DNA of 64,000 nucleotides from Flavobacteriaceae bacterium PS02293. Its GTDB lineage: Bacteria > Bacteroidota > Bacteroidia > Flavobacteriales > Weeksellaceae. This document shows, one piece after another, positions 17,490-27,039 of the stretch; position 1 is the stretch's first letter; each line of letters begins with the position of its first letter. The position numbers and the translations under genes were made by a program. Under the pieces are notes generated by a model. That model was not told the DNA's origin. It made no database searches and worked only from the letters and a program-made list of their open reading frames with translations. The stretch spans positions 744,001 through 808,000 of the forward strand of contig JASCOV010000001.1 of assembly GCA_029960045.1 (NCBI GenBank), read 5' to 3'.

Positions 17490-18677
17490 TTATTTAGACA
17501 GATTCATTTTCAGATAATAAGCCAGAGCTAAGCCCAGCATCACAATCCCAATGCTGAAAGGGAAAATATATGGTAAGCCAAACGCATCAGCAACACCACC
17601 AATCAAAGGGCCTGTAACACCAAGAGAAATATCGATAAACAAACCATAACCAGCCAAAGCAGAACCTTGATTGGAAGAAGGAACAGTTTTCATTGCCATA
17701 ACGCCCAAAGCCGGAAAAATCAATGAAAATCCTAATCCTGTGATTCCTGCGCCAATCAATGCAAAATATGGATGATAAGACAAACTGATAATCGTTAATC
17801 CAAGAGTTTCTACAGCCAAACTTGCAATCGCAACATTGATTCCACCAAATCGATTAATCGCATTACTGAAAACTAATCTGCCAGCAACGAATAAAATTCC
17901 GAAAACAGACAAACACATTGCGCCGTTTTGCCAATGATAATAATCGTAATAAAGTGTTATAAAAGTTGAAATAGTCGCAAATCCTAATCCTCCCAAAGCC
18001 AGACAAAGCCCAAAAGGAGCGACTTTTCCTAATACATTCCAGAAGGATTTTTGTTCTTCCTCAGAAGAATGTTTTCCGGTTCTGTTTTCTTTGGTTCTCG
18101 CCACGAAAAATCCAATTAATCCTAGAATTACAATCAGAATTCCTAAACCATAAAAATTGAAATTCTTTACAATAGTAACACCCAAAGATGCTCCTAAAGC
18201 CAAAGCGCCGTAACAAGCAACGCCGTTATAAGAAATGATTTTCGCTGTATATTTTTCTCCTAAAGTCATAATTGCCCAATTAATTGGGCTAGCTCCAACC
18301 ATTCCTTCTGCACCTCCGGTAAAAAGTCTTGTAATAATTAGAAATAACAAACTAACGATAGGAGAGAATCTGAAATAATAAGCCATTATCAATACCAATC
18401 CTGTAAAAGAAAAACTCAACATACTTGCTAAAACTGCGGGTTTTGGACCTTTGCTGTCAATGATTTTTCCAGAATAAGCTCTCATCAAAAAAGTCATTAT
18501 GTATTGTAAACTAATCACAATTCCTGCAACCAGCATACTAAATCCAAGACCTTTGCTAATAAAAATCGGTAAAACAGATAATGATAATCCGATGATGAAA
18601 TAACCTATAAACGTGAAAAAGACGTAGGAAATAATGGAATATGAGAAGTTTTTGCTTTGTTCAATCGTTGTATCCAT
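17490..18677 (-). CDS. MFS transporter
   Basis: This 395-residue major facilitator protein has twelve hydrophobic segments. The first half holds a motif-A-like loop (RAYSGKIIDSKGPKPAVLAS) and GGAEGMVGASPINWAIM; the second half holds GIGTGLGFSLIFPALGVMA-like helices and SALAGYGLFIDISLGVTGPL. The last pattern resembles the arabinose-efflux/YfcJ-like drug and metabolite exporters common in Bacteroidota. No substrate can be assigned. It precedes the SulP gene by 47 bases on the same strand and faces away from the glycosyltransferase genes that start at 18836. Confidence 0.85.
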   Translation of the reverse strand: MDTTIEQSKNFSYSIISYVFFTFIGYFIIGLSLSVLPIFISKGLGFSMLVAGIVISLQYIMTFLMRAYSGKIIDSKGPKPAVLASMLSFSFTGLVLIMAYYFRFSPIVSLLFLIITRLFTGGAEGMVGASPINWAIMTLGEKYTAKIISYNGVACYGALALGASLGVTIVKNFNFYGLGILIVILGLIGFFVARTKENRTGKHSSEEEQKSFWNVLGKVAPFGLCLALGGLGFATISTFITLYYDYYHWQNGAMCLSVFGILFVAGRLVFSNAINRFGGINVAIASLAVETLGLTIISLSYHPYFALIGAGITGLGFSLIFPALGVMAMKTVPSSNQGSALAGYGLFIDISLGVTGPLIGGVADAFGLPYIFPFSIGIVMLGLALAYYLKMNLSK

Positions 18678-18835
18678 AACATTAAAATCAAAGGTGCAAA
18701 ATTACCTCTTAAAAATATTTTAGCAGGAATCTTTACGGTTAATTAAACAATAATTTTTTATAGACGAAATCAATAATTATAGAAAATGTTATAAAAATCT
18801 GTAACTTTCGGCTTCTAATTTTTTTTGAATCCAAT

Positions 18836-19747
18836 TTGAAATTCCTTATCATCATTCCCGCTCACAACGAAGAAAATAATATTTTTCCTTTCCTAGAATC
18901 TTTGAAAAATCAGAGTTTTCAGAATTTTGTTTGCGTGGTTGTGAATGATGGTTCAACTGATAGAACTTCTGAAATTATTAATGATTTCAAGGTTCAAGAT
19001 TCAAGGTTCAAGGTTTTGAACTTAGAAAAATCCGAACACGAGCCAGGCGCAAAAGTCGTTAGAACTTTTAACAAAGGCTTAGAATCTGTTGATTGGAAAG
19101 GCTTTGATGTGATTTGCAAGTACGATGCGGACATTGTTTTTCCTCAGAATTATCTTGAAAAAATTAATAAAGTTTTTGAAACAAATCCAAAAGCGGGAAT
19201 TGTTTCTGGTTTGGTTTATATCAAGAATTACAAACAAAATCCTGAAATTAAAAACCTCAGAAATCCGAATGAGAACTGGGCAGATTTCAGTAATAAAAAT
19301 CACGACTGGGTTTTCGAAAATCTGTCTTCCAAAAATCACGTTCGTGGTCCGATAAAAGCTTACAGAAAAGAATGTTTCGAAGATATTAATGGCTTGCGAG
19401 CCGTTCTTGGTTGGGATAATCTCGATATTTTATTGGCTAAAAAAAACAATTGGGAAGTTGTGACCGTTAAAGAACTTTGGGTCAAACATCTTCGTCCGAC
19501 GGCTTATAAATACAAATCTCAAAAGGCAGAAAAACTAGGGCAGTATTTTTATAACATTGGTTTGAATTTACCTTTAGCAATGATTTCTTCTGCAAAGTCA
19601 TCTTTTAAAAACCGTTCTTTAAAAGAGTTTTTTATTACAACGAATTCTTTTATTAAGCAAAAAGAAAAACGAAATCTTAGCAAAGAAGAAATCAAATTCA
19701 TTCGGAATCTACGTTGGAAAGAGTTTTTCAAAAATTTCGGTTTATGA
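18836..19747 (+). CDS. Family 2 glycosyltransferase
   Basis: This 303-residue GT-A fold enzyme starts at TTG 18836, just ahead of the first strand KFLIIIPAHNEENNI. It shows VVVNDGSTDRTSEII (~37-51) for nucleotide-sugar binding, the metal-binding DADIVFP (DxD, ~96-102) and GPIKAYRKECFEDINGL with GWDNLDILLAKKNNW (~170-205) as acceptor/catalytic region. It lacks membrane helices, so it works at the cytoplasmic face, probably on a surface glycan. TTG is supported by the lack of any in-frame ATG before the conserved strand. It overlaps the next glycosyltransferase gene by four bases. Confidence 0.88.
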   Translation: MKFLIIIPAHNEENNIFPFLESLKNQSFQNFVCVVVNDGSTDRTSEIINDFKVQDSRFKVLNLEKSEHEPGAKVVRTFNKGLESVDWKGFDVICKYDADIVFPQNYLEKINKVFETNPKAGIVSGLVYIKNYKQNPEIKNLRNPNENWADFSNKNHDWVFENLSSKNHVRGPIKAYRKECFEDINGLRAVLGWDNLDILLAKKNNWEVVTVKELWVKHLRPTAYKYKSQKAEKLGQYFYNIGLNLPLAMISSAKSSFKNRSLKEFFITTNSFIKQKEKRNLSKEEIKFIRNLRWKEFFKNFGL

Positions 19748-20802
19748 AGAGAATCGCTTACATAGAACTCGATACACACGCTGAATTAGCAAATAATTTC
19801 TATGAATTAACAAAAGATTCTGATGAGATTTCTGTGGATTTTTACTTCTCCGAAAAGATTTTCAAATTTCTAAAGCTTGAGAAAGAAAATATCTTCCTAA
19901 CAGATTATTCTGAACTTTTGGAAGTCTTAAAAAAAGAAAAATATGATTTGATTATCATTGGAACTGTTCATAGGCATTTCAATTTTTACAAAGCAATTGT
20001 TAAAAAATATAATACAGCGATTGTAGTTCATAATCTGAACTTTACAAAAGCTTCGAGATGGGAATTGTTCAAAAGTATTTTCAAAAAAGACCAACAATAT
20101 AGACTAAAATTATTCTTAAAAGAAGGACTTTTGGAAGCTTCTAAAGTTTATCGGAAATCAAAATATCTTTTGGGAATTGATGAATTGGCGTCAAAACAAA
20201 ATAATCTGAATTTTTTGCCGATTTATTTTAATCAATCCGATTCTCAAAATTTAGAAAATGATTTGGTGAGAATTGTAATTCCAGGCGCAGTTTCGCAAAC
20301 TAGGAGAGATTACTATTCGTTTTTTGAAAAGTTGAAAAACTTCAGAAATGTCAATTTAAATTATGAAGTTATTTTTCTTGGTAAAGCTTCTGGTGAAGAA
20401 TTAGAAATATTAAATCAACTTGCAGATAAACTTCCTCAATTTATTAATATTCAATATTTTGAAGAAAAAATAAAACAAGATGAATTTGGCAAATGGATGT
20501 TGCAGTCAGACATTTTATATTGCCCAATTCAAACTGAAACTGAGTTCTTTTCAATCAAAGAAATCTACGGAAAAACCAAAATCAGTGGAAATATTGGCGA
20601 CGCAATTACGTATGCAAAACCAGCAATTTTCCCTTCAACTTATTCTTCTGATTTAGAATTCATTAACGAAGAAAAAGAAGATTTACAAACACAAATTTCT
20701 GAAGTTAGAAATCAGAAATTTAATTTTAATAATTATTCAAAAGAAAACATCTCAAAAAAAATATCGATATTAGTTGAAACATTAATTAATAAAAACACTT
20801 AG
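19744..20802 (+). CDS. GT-B-like glycosyltransferase
   Basis: This 352-residue protein starts at the ATG of an ATGA overlap with the preceding GT2 gene; an in-frame start 30 bases earlier would need a longer overlap and adds no conserved sequence. It has two Rossmann-like halves: MKRIAYIELDTHAELANNFY at the start, DLIIIGTVHRHFNF (~83-96) and AIVVHNLNF, then in the second half RIVIPGAVSQTRRDY, YEVIFLGKASGEEL and the late ITYAKPAIFPSTYSSDLEF. This layout suggests a GT-B glycosyltransferase, although no EX7E motif is sure. With its partner it probably adds sugars to a cell-surface polysaccharide or glycoprotein. Confidence 0.65.
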   Translation: MKRIAYIELDTHAELANNFYELTKDSDEISVDFYFSEKIFKFLKLEKENIFLTDYSELLEVLKKEKYDLIIIGTVHRHFNFYKAIVKKYNTAIVVHNLNFTKASRWELFKSIFKKDQQYRLKLFLKEGLLEASKVYRKSKYLLGIDELASKQNNLNFLPIYFNQSDSQNLENDLVRIVIPGAVSQTRRDYYSFFEKLKNFRNVNLNYEVIFLGKASGEELEILNQLADKLPQFINIQYFEEKIKQDEFGKWMLQSDILYCPIQTETEFFSIKEIYGKTKISGNIGDAITYAKPAIFPSTYSSDLEFINEEKEDLQTQISEVRNQKFNFNNYSKENISKKISILVETLINKNT

Positions 20803-20985
20803 ATGAAAAATTACACTTTAATAGCGGTTATTTCTTTGGTAATCATTACTTTGACTCAATTGATATACATTTTTCCGCGCATAGGTTTTTCAGAAAATAT
20901 TTATATGATTGCATCTATGCTACAAGCTTTAGCTTTTGCTGGGCTGACTGCTTTTTTTATTAAACTATATCAAAAACAGAAGTAA
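20803..20985 (+). CDS. Small two-helix membrane protein
   Basis: This 60-residue protein begins directly after the stop of the glycosyltransferase gene, so it is translationally coupled. It consists almost wholly of two hydrophobic helices (TLIAVISLVIITLTQLIYI at ~4-22 and MIASMLQALAFAGLTAFFI at ~35-53) with a basic end (KLYQKQK). No family is recognised. Tight packing in the glycosyltransferase unit supports it as a real gene. Function is unknown; it might help anchor or regulate the membrane step of glycan assembly. Confidence 0.6.
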   Translation: MKNYTLIAVISLVIITLTQLIYIFPRIGFSENIYMIASMLQALAFAGLTAFFIKLYQKQK

Positions 20986-20986
20986 T

Positions 20987-21340
20987 ATGAATGAAGAATT
21001 TAATGAGCTGTTTGAGATAAAAAACGATGAAAGAGAAACTTCAAATCTTGCGGTTCCGAAGCAAAACGTATTAGTTCACAGTATTATACGTGCGGTGATT
21101 CTAATCATTACCACTATTCTAACGTTGGGGATTTTGTTTGTGGCAGCGCTTGGTGGAGAAATGAATCTTGCTATCTTGGCTGGTGCAATTGTAATTGCTT
21201 GGTTTGGATTGATGATTTTCGAAGCAAATAACCTGAAGAAAAAGAGAAAAAATGAATTAGCTGGTGCTAATATAGTTTTAATTGTAATTGCGGTAGTCTT
21301 AATTTTGATTCTAATAGCTTACATTGCTACTTTGAGATAA
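20987..21340 (+). CDS. Small membrane protein, 117 residues
   Basis: This 117-residue protein starts one base after the previous stop. It has an acidic, polar N-terminus (NEEFNELFEIKNDERE) and three hydrophobic segments (~33-55, ~57-77 and ~95-115) with a basic linker KKKRKNE between the last two. No family motif is seen. It is the last gene of the glycosyltransferase unit and faces the convergent FUSC gene 35 bases away. It is likely an inner-membrane accessory protein; its role is not known. Confidence 0.6.
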   Translation: MNEEFNELFEIKNDERETSNLAVPKQNVLVHSIIRAVILIITTILTLGILFVAALGGEMNLAILAGAIVIAWFGLMIFEANNLKKKRKNELAGANIVLIVIAVVLILILIAYIATLR

Positions 21341-21375
21341 ATTAATAACAAAAGTTTTAGTAGTTTTTGAGACTT

Positions 21376-22461
21376 TTATTTCTCTTTTTGAAAACTCTTT
21401 TTCAATACAATCTTTGACCTTCTCAGATGTTTGATTGAATTAAATCTAATTCTTTCATTATACAAAAACCAACCACCAATACAACCAATTGTACTTCCAA
21501 TTAAAATTTCTAAAAACCTCATTTGCAGTAAGTAATCGGGTTCAAGTGAAGTAGAGCTTCCGGTTTCAGCCAAGAGAATTCCCATTGGTGTTAGAAACAT
21601 CACAGCCAAAGCATAATGTCTTGTAATTAATATTTCAACAATGATTTGAAGCGTTATGATGGAAATGCAAATCCACAAAGGCGAAGTGATGTAAGAGAAA
21701 ATCAACCAAGCAATTCCAAGTCCGATTGTAGTTCCGATAATCCTATGCAAACCGCGTTTCCAAATGTGATAACTATTCACGCCTTGCAAAACAGCCAAAC
21801 TGGAAATAGGAATCCAATACGGATAATCAAGATGAAAAAACTTACCAACAAAAACCGAAACCAACATACAAATCCCAATGATAAAGGATTCTACAAGATT
21901 GACATAAGGATTGATATCAAAAGTAGTAACGTTCTTTTTAGATTCTTTTTTCGCAATTAATAAACTGTAAATCAAACAAATGAGACAAGCACTCAAAGTC
22001 CCAATCGTGAAAATTCCAACTCTTTTCGGAATCAATTCAGGAGCGTGTGGAAGTCCGATTGCCATTGAGGCCATCATTATAAAGAAAAAACTTCCTGGCG
22101 GTTTTAGATTAAAATACCTTGCAACATAATAAGCAATCGTCGATAAAATTCCGAAAACCAAAGATGCAATCCAAAGATTAAAACTAAATGCCAATCCCAA
22201 ACTGTACGAAATAATCATCCCAAATGAACAGACAAACATCTTCATCATCGTCTCGATAAATCCACTGTTGCTGGGAATATAAATGATGACCAATCCCGCA
22301 AGACTCGCTGTGAGTGCTGACCTGATGTCGCCCAAGAAATAACCAAACATCAACGGAATACCAACCGCAAGTCCTGCCAGAAAGGGAATATGCCAGCTTC
22401 TTGGCGAGGGTTTTAATTTGAAAAAGGAGAGGAGTTCGTTTTTAAGATAGTCAGACTTCAA
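21376..22461 (-). CDS. FUSC-family membrane protein (fusaric-acid-resistance / aromatic exporter like)
   Basis: This 361-residue inner-membrane protein has ten or so hydrophobic segments in two similar blocks of about 180 residues. It shows FUSC landmarks: GIPLMFGYFLGDIRSALTAS near residue 34, then in the second block PYWIPISSLAVLQG, HIWKRGLHRIIGTTIGLGIA (~236-255) and the C-terminal FLEILIGSTIGCIGGWFLY. The RGLHRIIGTTIG motif is the hallmark of FUSC/YccS-type proteins. The family includes exporters of hydroxylated aromatic acids, but substrates are usually unknown. It stands alone between convergent and divergent neighbours. Confidence 0.8.
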   Translation of the reverse strand: MKSDYLKNELLSFFKLKPSPRSWHIPFLAGLAVGIPLMFGYFLGDIRSALTASLAGLVIIYIPSNSGFIETMMKMFVCSFGMIISYSLGLAFSFNLWIASLVFGILSTIAYYVARYFNLKPPGSFFFIMMASMAIGLPHAPELIPKRVGIFTIGTLSACLICLIYSLLIAKKESKKNVTTFDINPYVNLVESFIIGICMLVSVFVGKFFHLDYPYWIPISSLAVLQGVNSYHIWKRGLHRIIGTTIGLGIAWLIFSYITSPLWICISIITLQIIVEILITRHYALAVMFLTPMGILLAETGSSTSLEPDYLLQMRFLEILIGSTIGCIGGWFLYNERIRFNSIKHLRRSKIVLKKSFQKEK

Positions 22462-22577
22462 GTTTTGATTTTATTAGATTTAGAGATACTTTAGGGCTTC
22501 ATTTTTTACAAGTGCAAAATTACCCATAATCGACCAAAATCAAATGATAATGGACGGGAAAATTGCATAAAAAACGC

Positions 22578-22585
22578 TATTTTTG
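22578..22585 (+). promoter_or_regulatory. -7 promoter element of the UvrD/PcrA helicase gene
   Basis: TATTTTTG fits the Bacteroidota consensus TAnnTTTG and lies 24 bases before the helicase ATG, giving a short leader. The call rests on the consensus match and position only. Confidence 0.55.
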
Positions 22586-22609
22586 TTATCTTAAAATTTC
22601 GAGAATAGA

Positions 22610-24937
22610 ATGGATTATCTGAAAGGACTGAATGAGCCTCAGCTTGAGGCAGTTACCACATTACAAGGACCGTTGATGGTTTTGGCAGGCGCAGGTTCTG
22701 GCAAGACCCGGGTTTTGACGATGCGGATTGCCCATCTGATAAAAAATGGAGTAGACCCTTTCAATATTTTGTCGTTGACTTTTACCAACAAAGCGGCGAA
22801 GGAAATGAAGGAACGTATTGCAAAAGTGGTTGGTCCAAGTGATGCAAAATCACTTTGGATGGGAACTTTTCACTCGGTTTTTGCAAGAATTTTGAGAAGT
22901 GAAGGTCATAATCTTGGTTATCCTTCCAACTTCACGATCTATGATATGCAGGACGCTTTGAATGTGATGAAAAAGGTCATTAAGGACTTGAACATAGATT
23001 CAGAAATTTACAAAGCGAAAAAGGTGCTTTCGAGGATTTCCCAATATAAAAATAACCTTATAACTGTCAACGCTTACTTTAACAATCCGGAATTGATGGA
23101 AGCTGATGAAAAGGCGAATATGAGACTGATTGGCGAGATTTACAAAAAATATGTGGAAGCCTGTTTTCGAAATGGCGCAATGGATTTCGATGATTTGTTG
23201 TTGAAAACCAATGAATTATTAACCCGTTTTCCTGAAGTTTTAGCTAAATATCAAGACCGATTCCGATATATTCTAGTAGATGAGTACCAGGATACGAATC
23301 ACTCTCAGTATTTGATTGTCAAAGCTTTAGCTTCAAAATTTGAAAATATTTGCGTGGTTGGAGATGATGCACAATCCATTTACTCTTTCCGTGGTGCGAA
23401 TATTTATAACATTCTTAATTTCAAAAAAGATTATCCCGATGCAGTCACGGTTTCATTGGAACAAAATTACCGCTCAACCCAAAATATCGTTGATGCTGCG
23501 AATGTTGTGATTTCTAAAAACTTACAACAATTCAAAAAAAATGTTTTCAGTGAAAATGAAGTCGGAGAAAAGATAAAAGTGTATCGAAGTCTTTCTGACG
23601 CGGATGAAGCCAACTTTGTCTCTGCCAATATTTTTGAAAAACACAATACGCAACAACGCCATTTCTCCGACTTTGCAATTCTTTACAGAACCAATTCGCA
23701 GACAAGAGCATTTGAAGATGCGTTGAGAAAAAAGAATATTCCTTATAGAGTTTACGGCGGATTGTCTTTCTACCAAAGGAAAGAGGTGAAAGATTTGCTG
23801 GCTTACCTAAGACTTTTGGTCAATGAAAATGACTCAGAAGCTTTGGCAAGAATCATCAATTTTCCGGCAAGAGGAATTGGTGAAACGACTCAAAATAAAC
23901 TGATTGTCTTTGCAGATTCTCAGAATGTTCCAACGACTCAGGTTTTGGACAATCTCGGATTCTATGCACCACAATTAGGCTTAAATAACGGAATTCTTAC
24001 CAAACTCGGAGATTTCTGGGCGATGATAAAAGCCTTTCAGGTAATGTTGAAAACTGATAATGTTTACGACGTTGCAATGGAAGTGGCGAAACGAAGCGGA
24101 CTCATCAAATTACTGAAAGAAGACCAAACGCCGGAAGGTGTTTCCAGAGTAGAGAATATTCAGGAATTGCTGAACTCGATGCAAGGTTTTATCGAGGAAC
24201 AAATTCAGATTGAAGATGGTGACCCAAGTTTGTCCAATTTTATGGAAAATATTGCATTGTCTTCTGATACTCAAAATGATAAAGATGATGACAATAATAA
24301 AGTCTCATTGATGACAATCCATTTATCAAAAGGTTTGGAATTTCCTGTGGTTCATTTAGTTGGATTGGAAGAAAATCTGTTTCCAAGTTTTATGAGTTCG
24401 TCCACAAGGGAAGAATTAGAGGAAGAAAGGCGTTTATTCTATGTTGCTTTGACCAGAGCTGAAAAAGAAGTTTTCTTTACATACGCTGTTTCGAGATTCC
24501 AATGGGGAAAAATTACCGACGCGGAACCTTCAAGATTCTTGAGCGAAATCGATTCGAAATATCTTGAAATGATAAATCCTGTTGCAGAACTGAAATTCAT
24601 TAACCGTTCCGGACTAGATTCCAATATCTTTGATGATGCACCTTCCGAACCTCGATTTTTCAAAAAGAAAGAGGAGAAGAAAACTTTGGAAAGAAATATC
24701 AATGCGCCAGTTCCAAAACAATTGAAACCAGTTGCAACAGCAAGAATAATCAATCCTACCGGGCAATCTTCGCAAGATATAGAAGTGGGAGACAATGTGA
24801 GACACGACCGTTTTGGTGTCGGAACAGTTGAATTTTTGGATGGAACCGACCCACAAAATATCAAAGCAAAAGTGATTTTCAAAAATGAAGGCGAGAAAAA
24901 TCTTATCCTGAAATTTGCTAAATTGACCAAAATATAG
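22610..24937 (+). CDS. UvrD/PcrA-type ATP-dependent DNA helicase
   Basis: This 775-residue superfamily 1A 3'-5' helicase has the motifs in order: Q-motif LNEPQLEAVTT, Walker A VLAGAGSGKTRVL (~25-37), motif Ia LSLTFTNKAAKEMKER, motif II RYILVDEYQDTNHSQY (~219-234), motif III VVGDDAQSIYSFRGA, motif IV QNYRSTQNI, motif V SLMTIHLSKGLEFPVV (~566-581) and motif VI RRLFYVALTRAE. The C-terminal ~45 residues (VGDNVRHDRFGVGTVEFLDG) form the Tudor-like domain typical of PcrA/UvrD, which contacts RNA polymerase. It should act in nucleotide excision repair and removal of stalled complexes. Length is normal. Confidence 0.93.
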   Translation: MDYLKGLNEPQLEAVTTLQGPLMVLAGAGSGKTRVLTMRIAHLIKNGVDPFNILSLTFTNKAAKEMKERIAKVVGPSDAKSLWMGTFHSVFARILRSEGHNLGYPSNFTIYDMQDALNVMKKVIKDLNIDSEIYKAKKVLSRISQYKNNLITVNAYFNNPELMEADEKANMRLIGEIYKKYVEACFRNGAMDFDDLLLKTNELLTRFPEVLAKYQDRFRYILVDEYQDTNHSQYLIVKALASKFENICVVGDDAQSIYSFRGANIYNILNFKKDYPDAVTVSLEQNYRSTQNIVDAANVVISKNLQQFKKNVFSENEVGEKIKVYRSLSDADEANFVSANIFEKHNTQQRHFSDFAILYRTNSQTRAFEDALRKKNIPYRVYGGLSFYQRKEVKDLLAYLRLLVNENDSEALARIINFPARGIGETTQNKLIVFADSQNVPTTQVLDNLGFYAPQLGLNNGILTKLGDFWAMIKAFQVMLKTDNVYDVAMEVAKRSGLIKLLKEDQTPEGVSRVENIQELLNSMQGFIEEQIQIEDGDPSLSNFMENIALSSDTQNDKDDDNNKVSLMTIHLSKGLEFPVVHLVGLEENLFPSFMSSSTREELEEERRLFYVALTRAEKEVFFTYAVSRFQWGKITDAEPSRFLSEIDSKYLEMINPVAELKFINRSGLDSNIFDDAPSEPRFFKKKEEKKTLERNINAPVPKQLKPVATARIINPTGQSSQDIEVGDNVRHDRFGVGTVEFLDGTDPQNIKAKVIFKNEGEKNLILKFAKLTKI

Positions 24938-25020
24938 ATGTCAGATTTTAGAATTTAGACTTTTAATATAGATTTAATTAAAAAGCCAAAAGCAATTAGC
25001 TAAAGACCAAAAGCAATACT

Positions 25021-25689
25021 ATGATTCGAGCAAAAAACATACATAAATTCTATGGAACTTTAGAAGTTCTGAAAGGCGTTGACATTACGATAAAAGCGGG
25101 AGAAGTCGTTTCCATTGTAGGAGAATCCGGCGCTGGTAAATCTACGCTTCTTCAGATTTTGGGGACTTTGGACAATCCTTCTGACCCTGATAAATATGGA
25201 ACTGACATTGCTCTGGACGGAAATAGTTTTCTGAAAATGAAAGACCGTGAATTGTCCAAATTCAGAAATAAAAATATCGGTTTTGTGTTTCAAAATCATC
25301 AGCTTTTGCCGGAATTTACAGCTTTGGAAAATGTTCTTTTGCCATCCAGAATTGGTGGAATTTCGGAAAAAGAAGTTTTGGAAAAAGCACATTCATTATT
25401 CGAAGATTTAAATATCGCAAGCCGATTGCATCACAAACCATCACAACTTTCCGGTGGTGAATCTCAGAGAGTTGCGGTTGCGAGAGCATTGATTAATTCT
25501 CCAAAAATAATCTACGCAGATGAACCAACCGGAAACCTCGATTCTAAAAATGCAGATGCGCTTCATCAATTATTTTTTGATTTGAGGGACAAATACCATC
25601 AGACTTTTGTGATTGTAACGCACAACTCTATTTTGGCGGAAAGCACGGATAGAAAACTGGTAATGAAGGATGGGCAAATTGTTTTGTAA
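25021..25689 (+). CDS. lolD: Lipoprotein-release ABC ATPase
   Basis: This 222-residue ABC ATPase of the LolD/MacB subclass has Walker A GESGAGKSTLLQILG (~37-51), Q-loop FVFQNHQLLPEFTALENVLL (~90-109), signature LSGGESQRVAVARAL (~140-154), Walker B KIIYADEPTGNLDSKNA (~160-176) and switch histidine VIVTHNSILA. ADEPTGNLD and the short spacing are typical of LolD. Working with LolC/LolE (not in this window) it would extract lipoproteins from the inner membrane for transport to the outer membrane. The lone position, 83 bases after the helicase, is common for lolD in Bacteroidota. Confidence 0.85.
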   Translation: MIRAKNIHKFYGTLEVLKGVDITIKAGEVVSIVGESGAGKSTLLQILGTLDNPSDPDKYGTDIALDGNSFLKMKDRELSKFRNKNIGFVFQNHQLLPEFTALENVLLPSRIGGISEKEVLEKAHSLFEDLNIASRLHHKPSQLSGGESQRVAVARALINSPKIIYADEPTGNLDSKNADALHQLFFDLRDKYHQTFVIVTHNSILAESTDRKLVMKDGQIVL

Positions 25690-25762
25690 ATGCTTTTGAA
25701 TTTTATTAATAAATTATATTATTTCTAATAGATTATCCGTTTTGATTGAAAACTAGTATTCT

Positions 25763-26362
25763 TTGAAACCATTTTTATTCTTCATTTTTTCATTGCTCCT
25801 AATTTCCTGTGAAGTAAAATCTCAGGAAAACCAATCCGTTCAGCACGCAAATCCGGAAACTAAAATCACTCAAAAAATAGCAGATTTAAAAACATTTTTA
25901 AAAGAATCTTCTTATAATTCCGACAAAGCATTTTTAATTGACTTCTCGGTATCATCTTCAAAATTCAGATTTTTTGTTGTTGATTTGAATTCGGGCAAAA
26001 TAATCCAGAAAGCTTTGGTTGCTCACGGCGACGGTTCGGAAGATGGAAAAGTAAAAGGTAATTTGAAATTTAGCAATATTGATGGTTCACATTGTTCATC
26101 TTTGGGGAAATATGTAGTCGAGGAAAAATACAAAGGAAAATTCGGGATGTCATATCGATTGACTGGACTTGATGAAACCAACAACAATGCAAGAGCCAGA
26201 GCAATCGTGCTTCACAGATTAAGTTGCGTTCCTGATGTTGAGCAAAAGGAAGATATTTGTTTAAGTTTTGGTTGTCCAATGGTTTCTGATAATTTCTTCA
26301 AAATTTTGGAACAGCATATTGATAAATCGAATAAAAAAATAATCATTTACGCTTACAATTAA
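25763..26362 (+). CDS. Murein L,D-transpeptidase catalytic-domain lipoprotein (YkuD_2 type)
   Basis: This 199-residue lipoprotein starts at TTG 25763, giving a short signal (MKPFLFFIFSLLLIS) and lipobox LISC at 13-16. The C-terminal domain has SKFRFFVVDLNSG, KALVAHGDGS, then IVLHRLSCVPDVEQ and LSFGCPMVSDNFFKIL (~169-184), where the SxGCP cysteine is the catalytic residue of YkuD-like L,D-transpeptidases; the upstream H in VLHR is the expected base. It would act on peptidoglycan in the periplasm. Its stop overlaps the radC start (TAATG), so the two genes are coupled. Confidence 0.8.
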   Translation: MKPFLFFIFSLLLISCEVKSQENQSVQHANPETKITQKIADLKTFLKESSYNSDKAFLIDFSVSSSKFRFFVVDLNSGKIIQKALVAHGDGSEDGKVKGNLKFSNIDGSHCSSLGKYVVEEKYKGKFGMSYRLTGLDETNNNARARAIVLHRLSCVPDVEQKEDICLSFGCPMVSDNFFKILEQHIDKSNKKIIIYAYN

Positions 26363-27039
26363 TGAGCATAAAATCCCTTGCGGAAGACGACCGCCCAAGA
26401 GAAAAATTCCTGTTGAAAGGGAAATCTTCAGTTTCAGATTCGGAGCTGTTAGCCATCATTATGGGAAGCGGAAATCGTGAGGAATCTGCAGTGGAATTGG
26501 CAAGAAGAATATTGAATTCTGTTGAAAATAATTGGCACAGACTCAGTCAACTTTCTATCAAAGATTTGACAAAATTCAAAGGTGTAGGCGAGGCCAAAGC
26601 TATTTCTATTGCCACAGCTTTGGAAATCGGGAACAGAAAGTCTCAGCAGGAAGTTTTGGAAAGGCAGCAAATCAGTAGTAGCAAAGATGTTTTTGAGATT
26701 TTACAACCACATTTGTCAGATTTACAAACAGAAGAGTTTTGGGCAATTTTCCTTAATCATCAAAACAAAATTTTATATAAGACTTGTCTTTTCCGAGGAG
26801 GAATTGCTAGTTCTGTTGCAGATGTGAGAGTGATTTTCAAAACAGCTTTGGAACATTTTTCAACGCAAATCATTGTGGCGCACAATCATCCTGCAGGTAG
26901 TTTGAAACCAAGTAAAGAAGATATTAATATCACTCAAAAAATTAAAGAAGCAGGAAAGTTATTGGATATAGATCTGTTGGATCATCTGATTTTGACGCAG
27001 AATAATTATTATAGTTTTAAAGACGAAGGGATTTTATGA
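26362..27039 (+). CDS. radC: RadC-family JAMM-domain protein
   Basis: This 225-residue protein has the N-terminal RadC start (KSLAEDDRPREKFLLKG, SVSDSELLAIIMGSG), a helix-hairpin-helix (LTKFKGVGEAKAISIATALE, ~70-89) and a C-terminal JAMM/MPN metal-binding motif HNHPAGSLKPSKED (~174-187), with a glutamate near 128. Despite the old name, a direct repair role is not settled for the family, and the biochemical activity is unknown. The length fits chromosomal RadC. It overlaps the transpeptidase gene before it and the FemAB/GNAT-like gene after it. Confidence 0.9.
   Translation: MSIKSLAEDDRPREKFLLKGKSSVSDSELLAIIMGSGNREESAVELARRILNSVENNWHRLSQLSIKDLTKFKGVGEAKAISIATALEIGNRKSQQEVLERQQISSSKDVFEILQPHLSDLQTEEFWAIFLNHQNKILYKTCLFRGGIASSVADVRVIFKTALEHFSTQIIVAHNHPAGSLKPSKEDINITQKIKEAGKLLDIDLLDHLILTQNNYYSFKDEGIL

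Noticed and set aside
24439..24930. A 163-codon open frame on the minus strand of the helicase gene
   Set aside because: It mirrors the codon pattern of uvrD/pcrA, has no promoter and shows no protein-family features.
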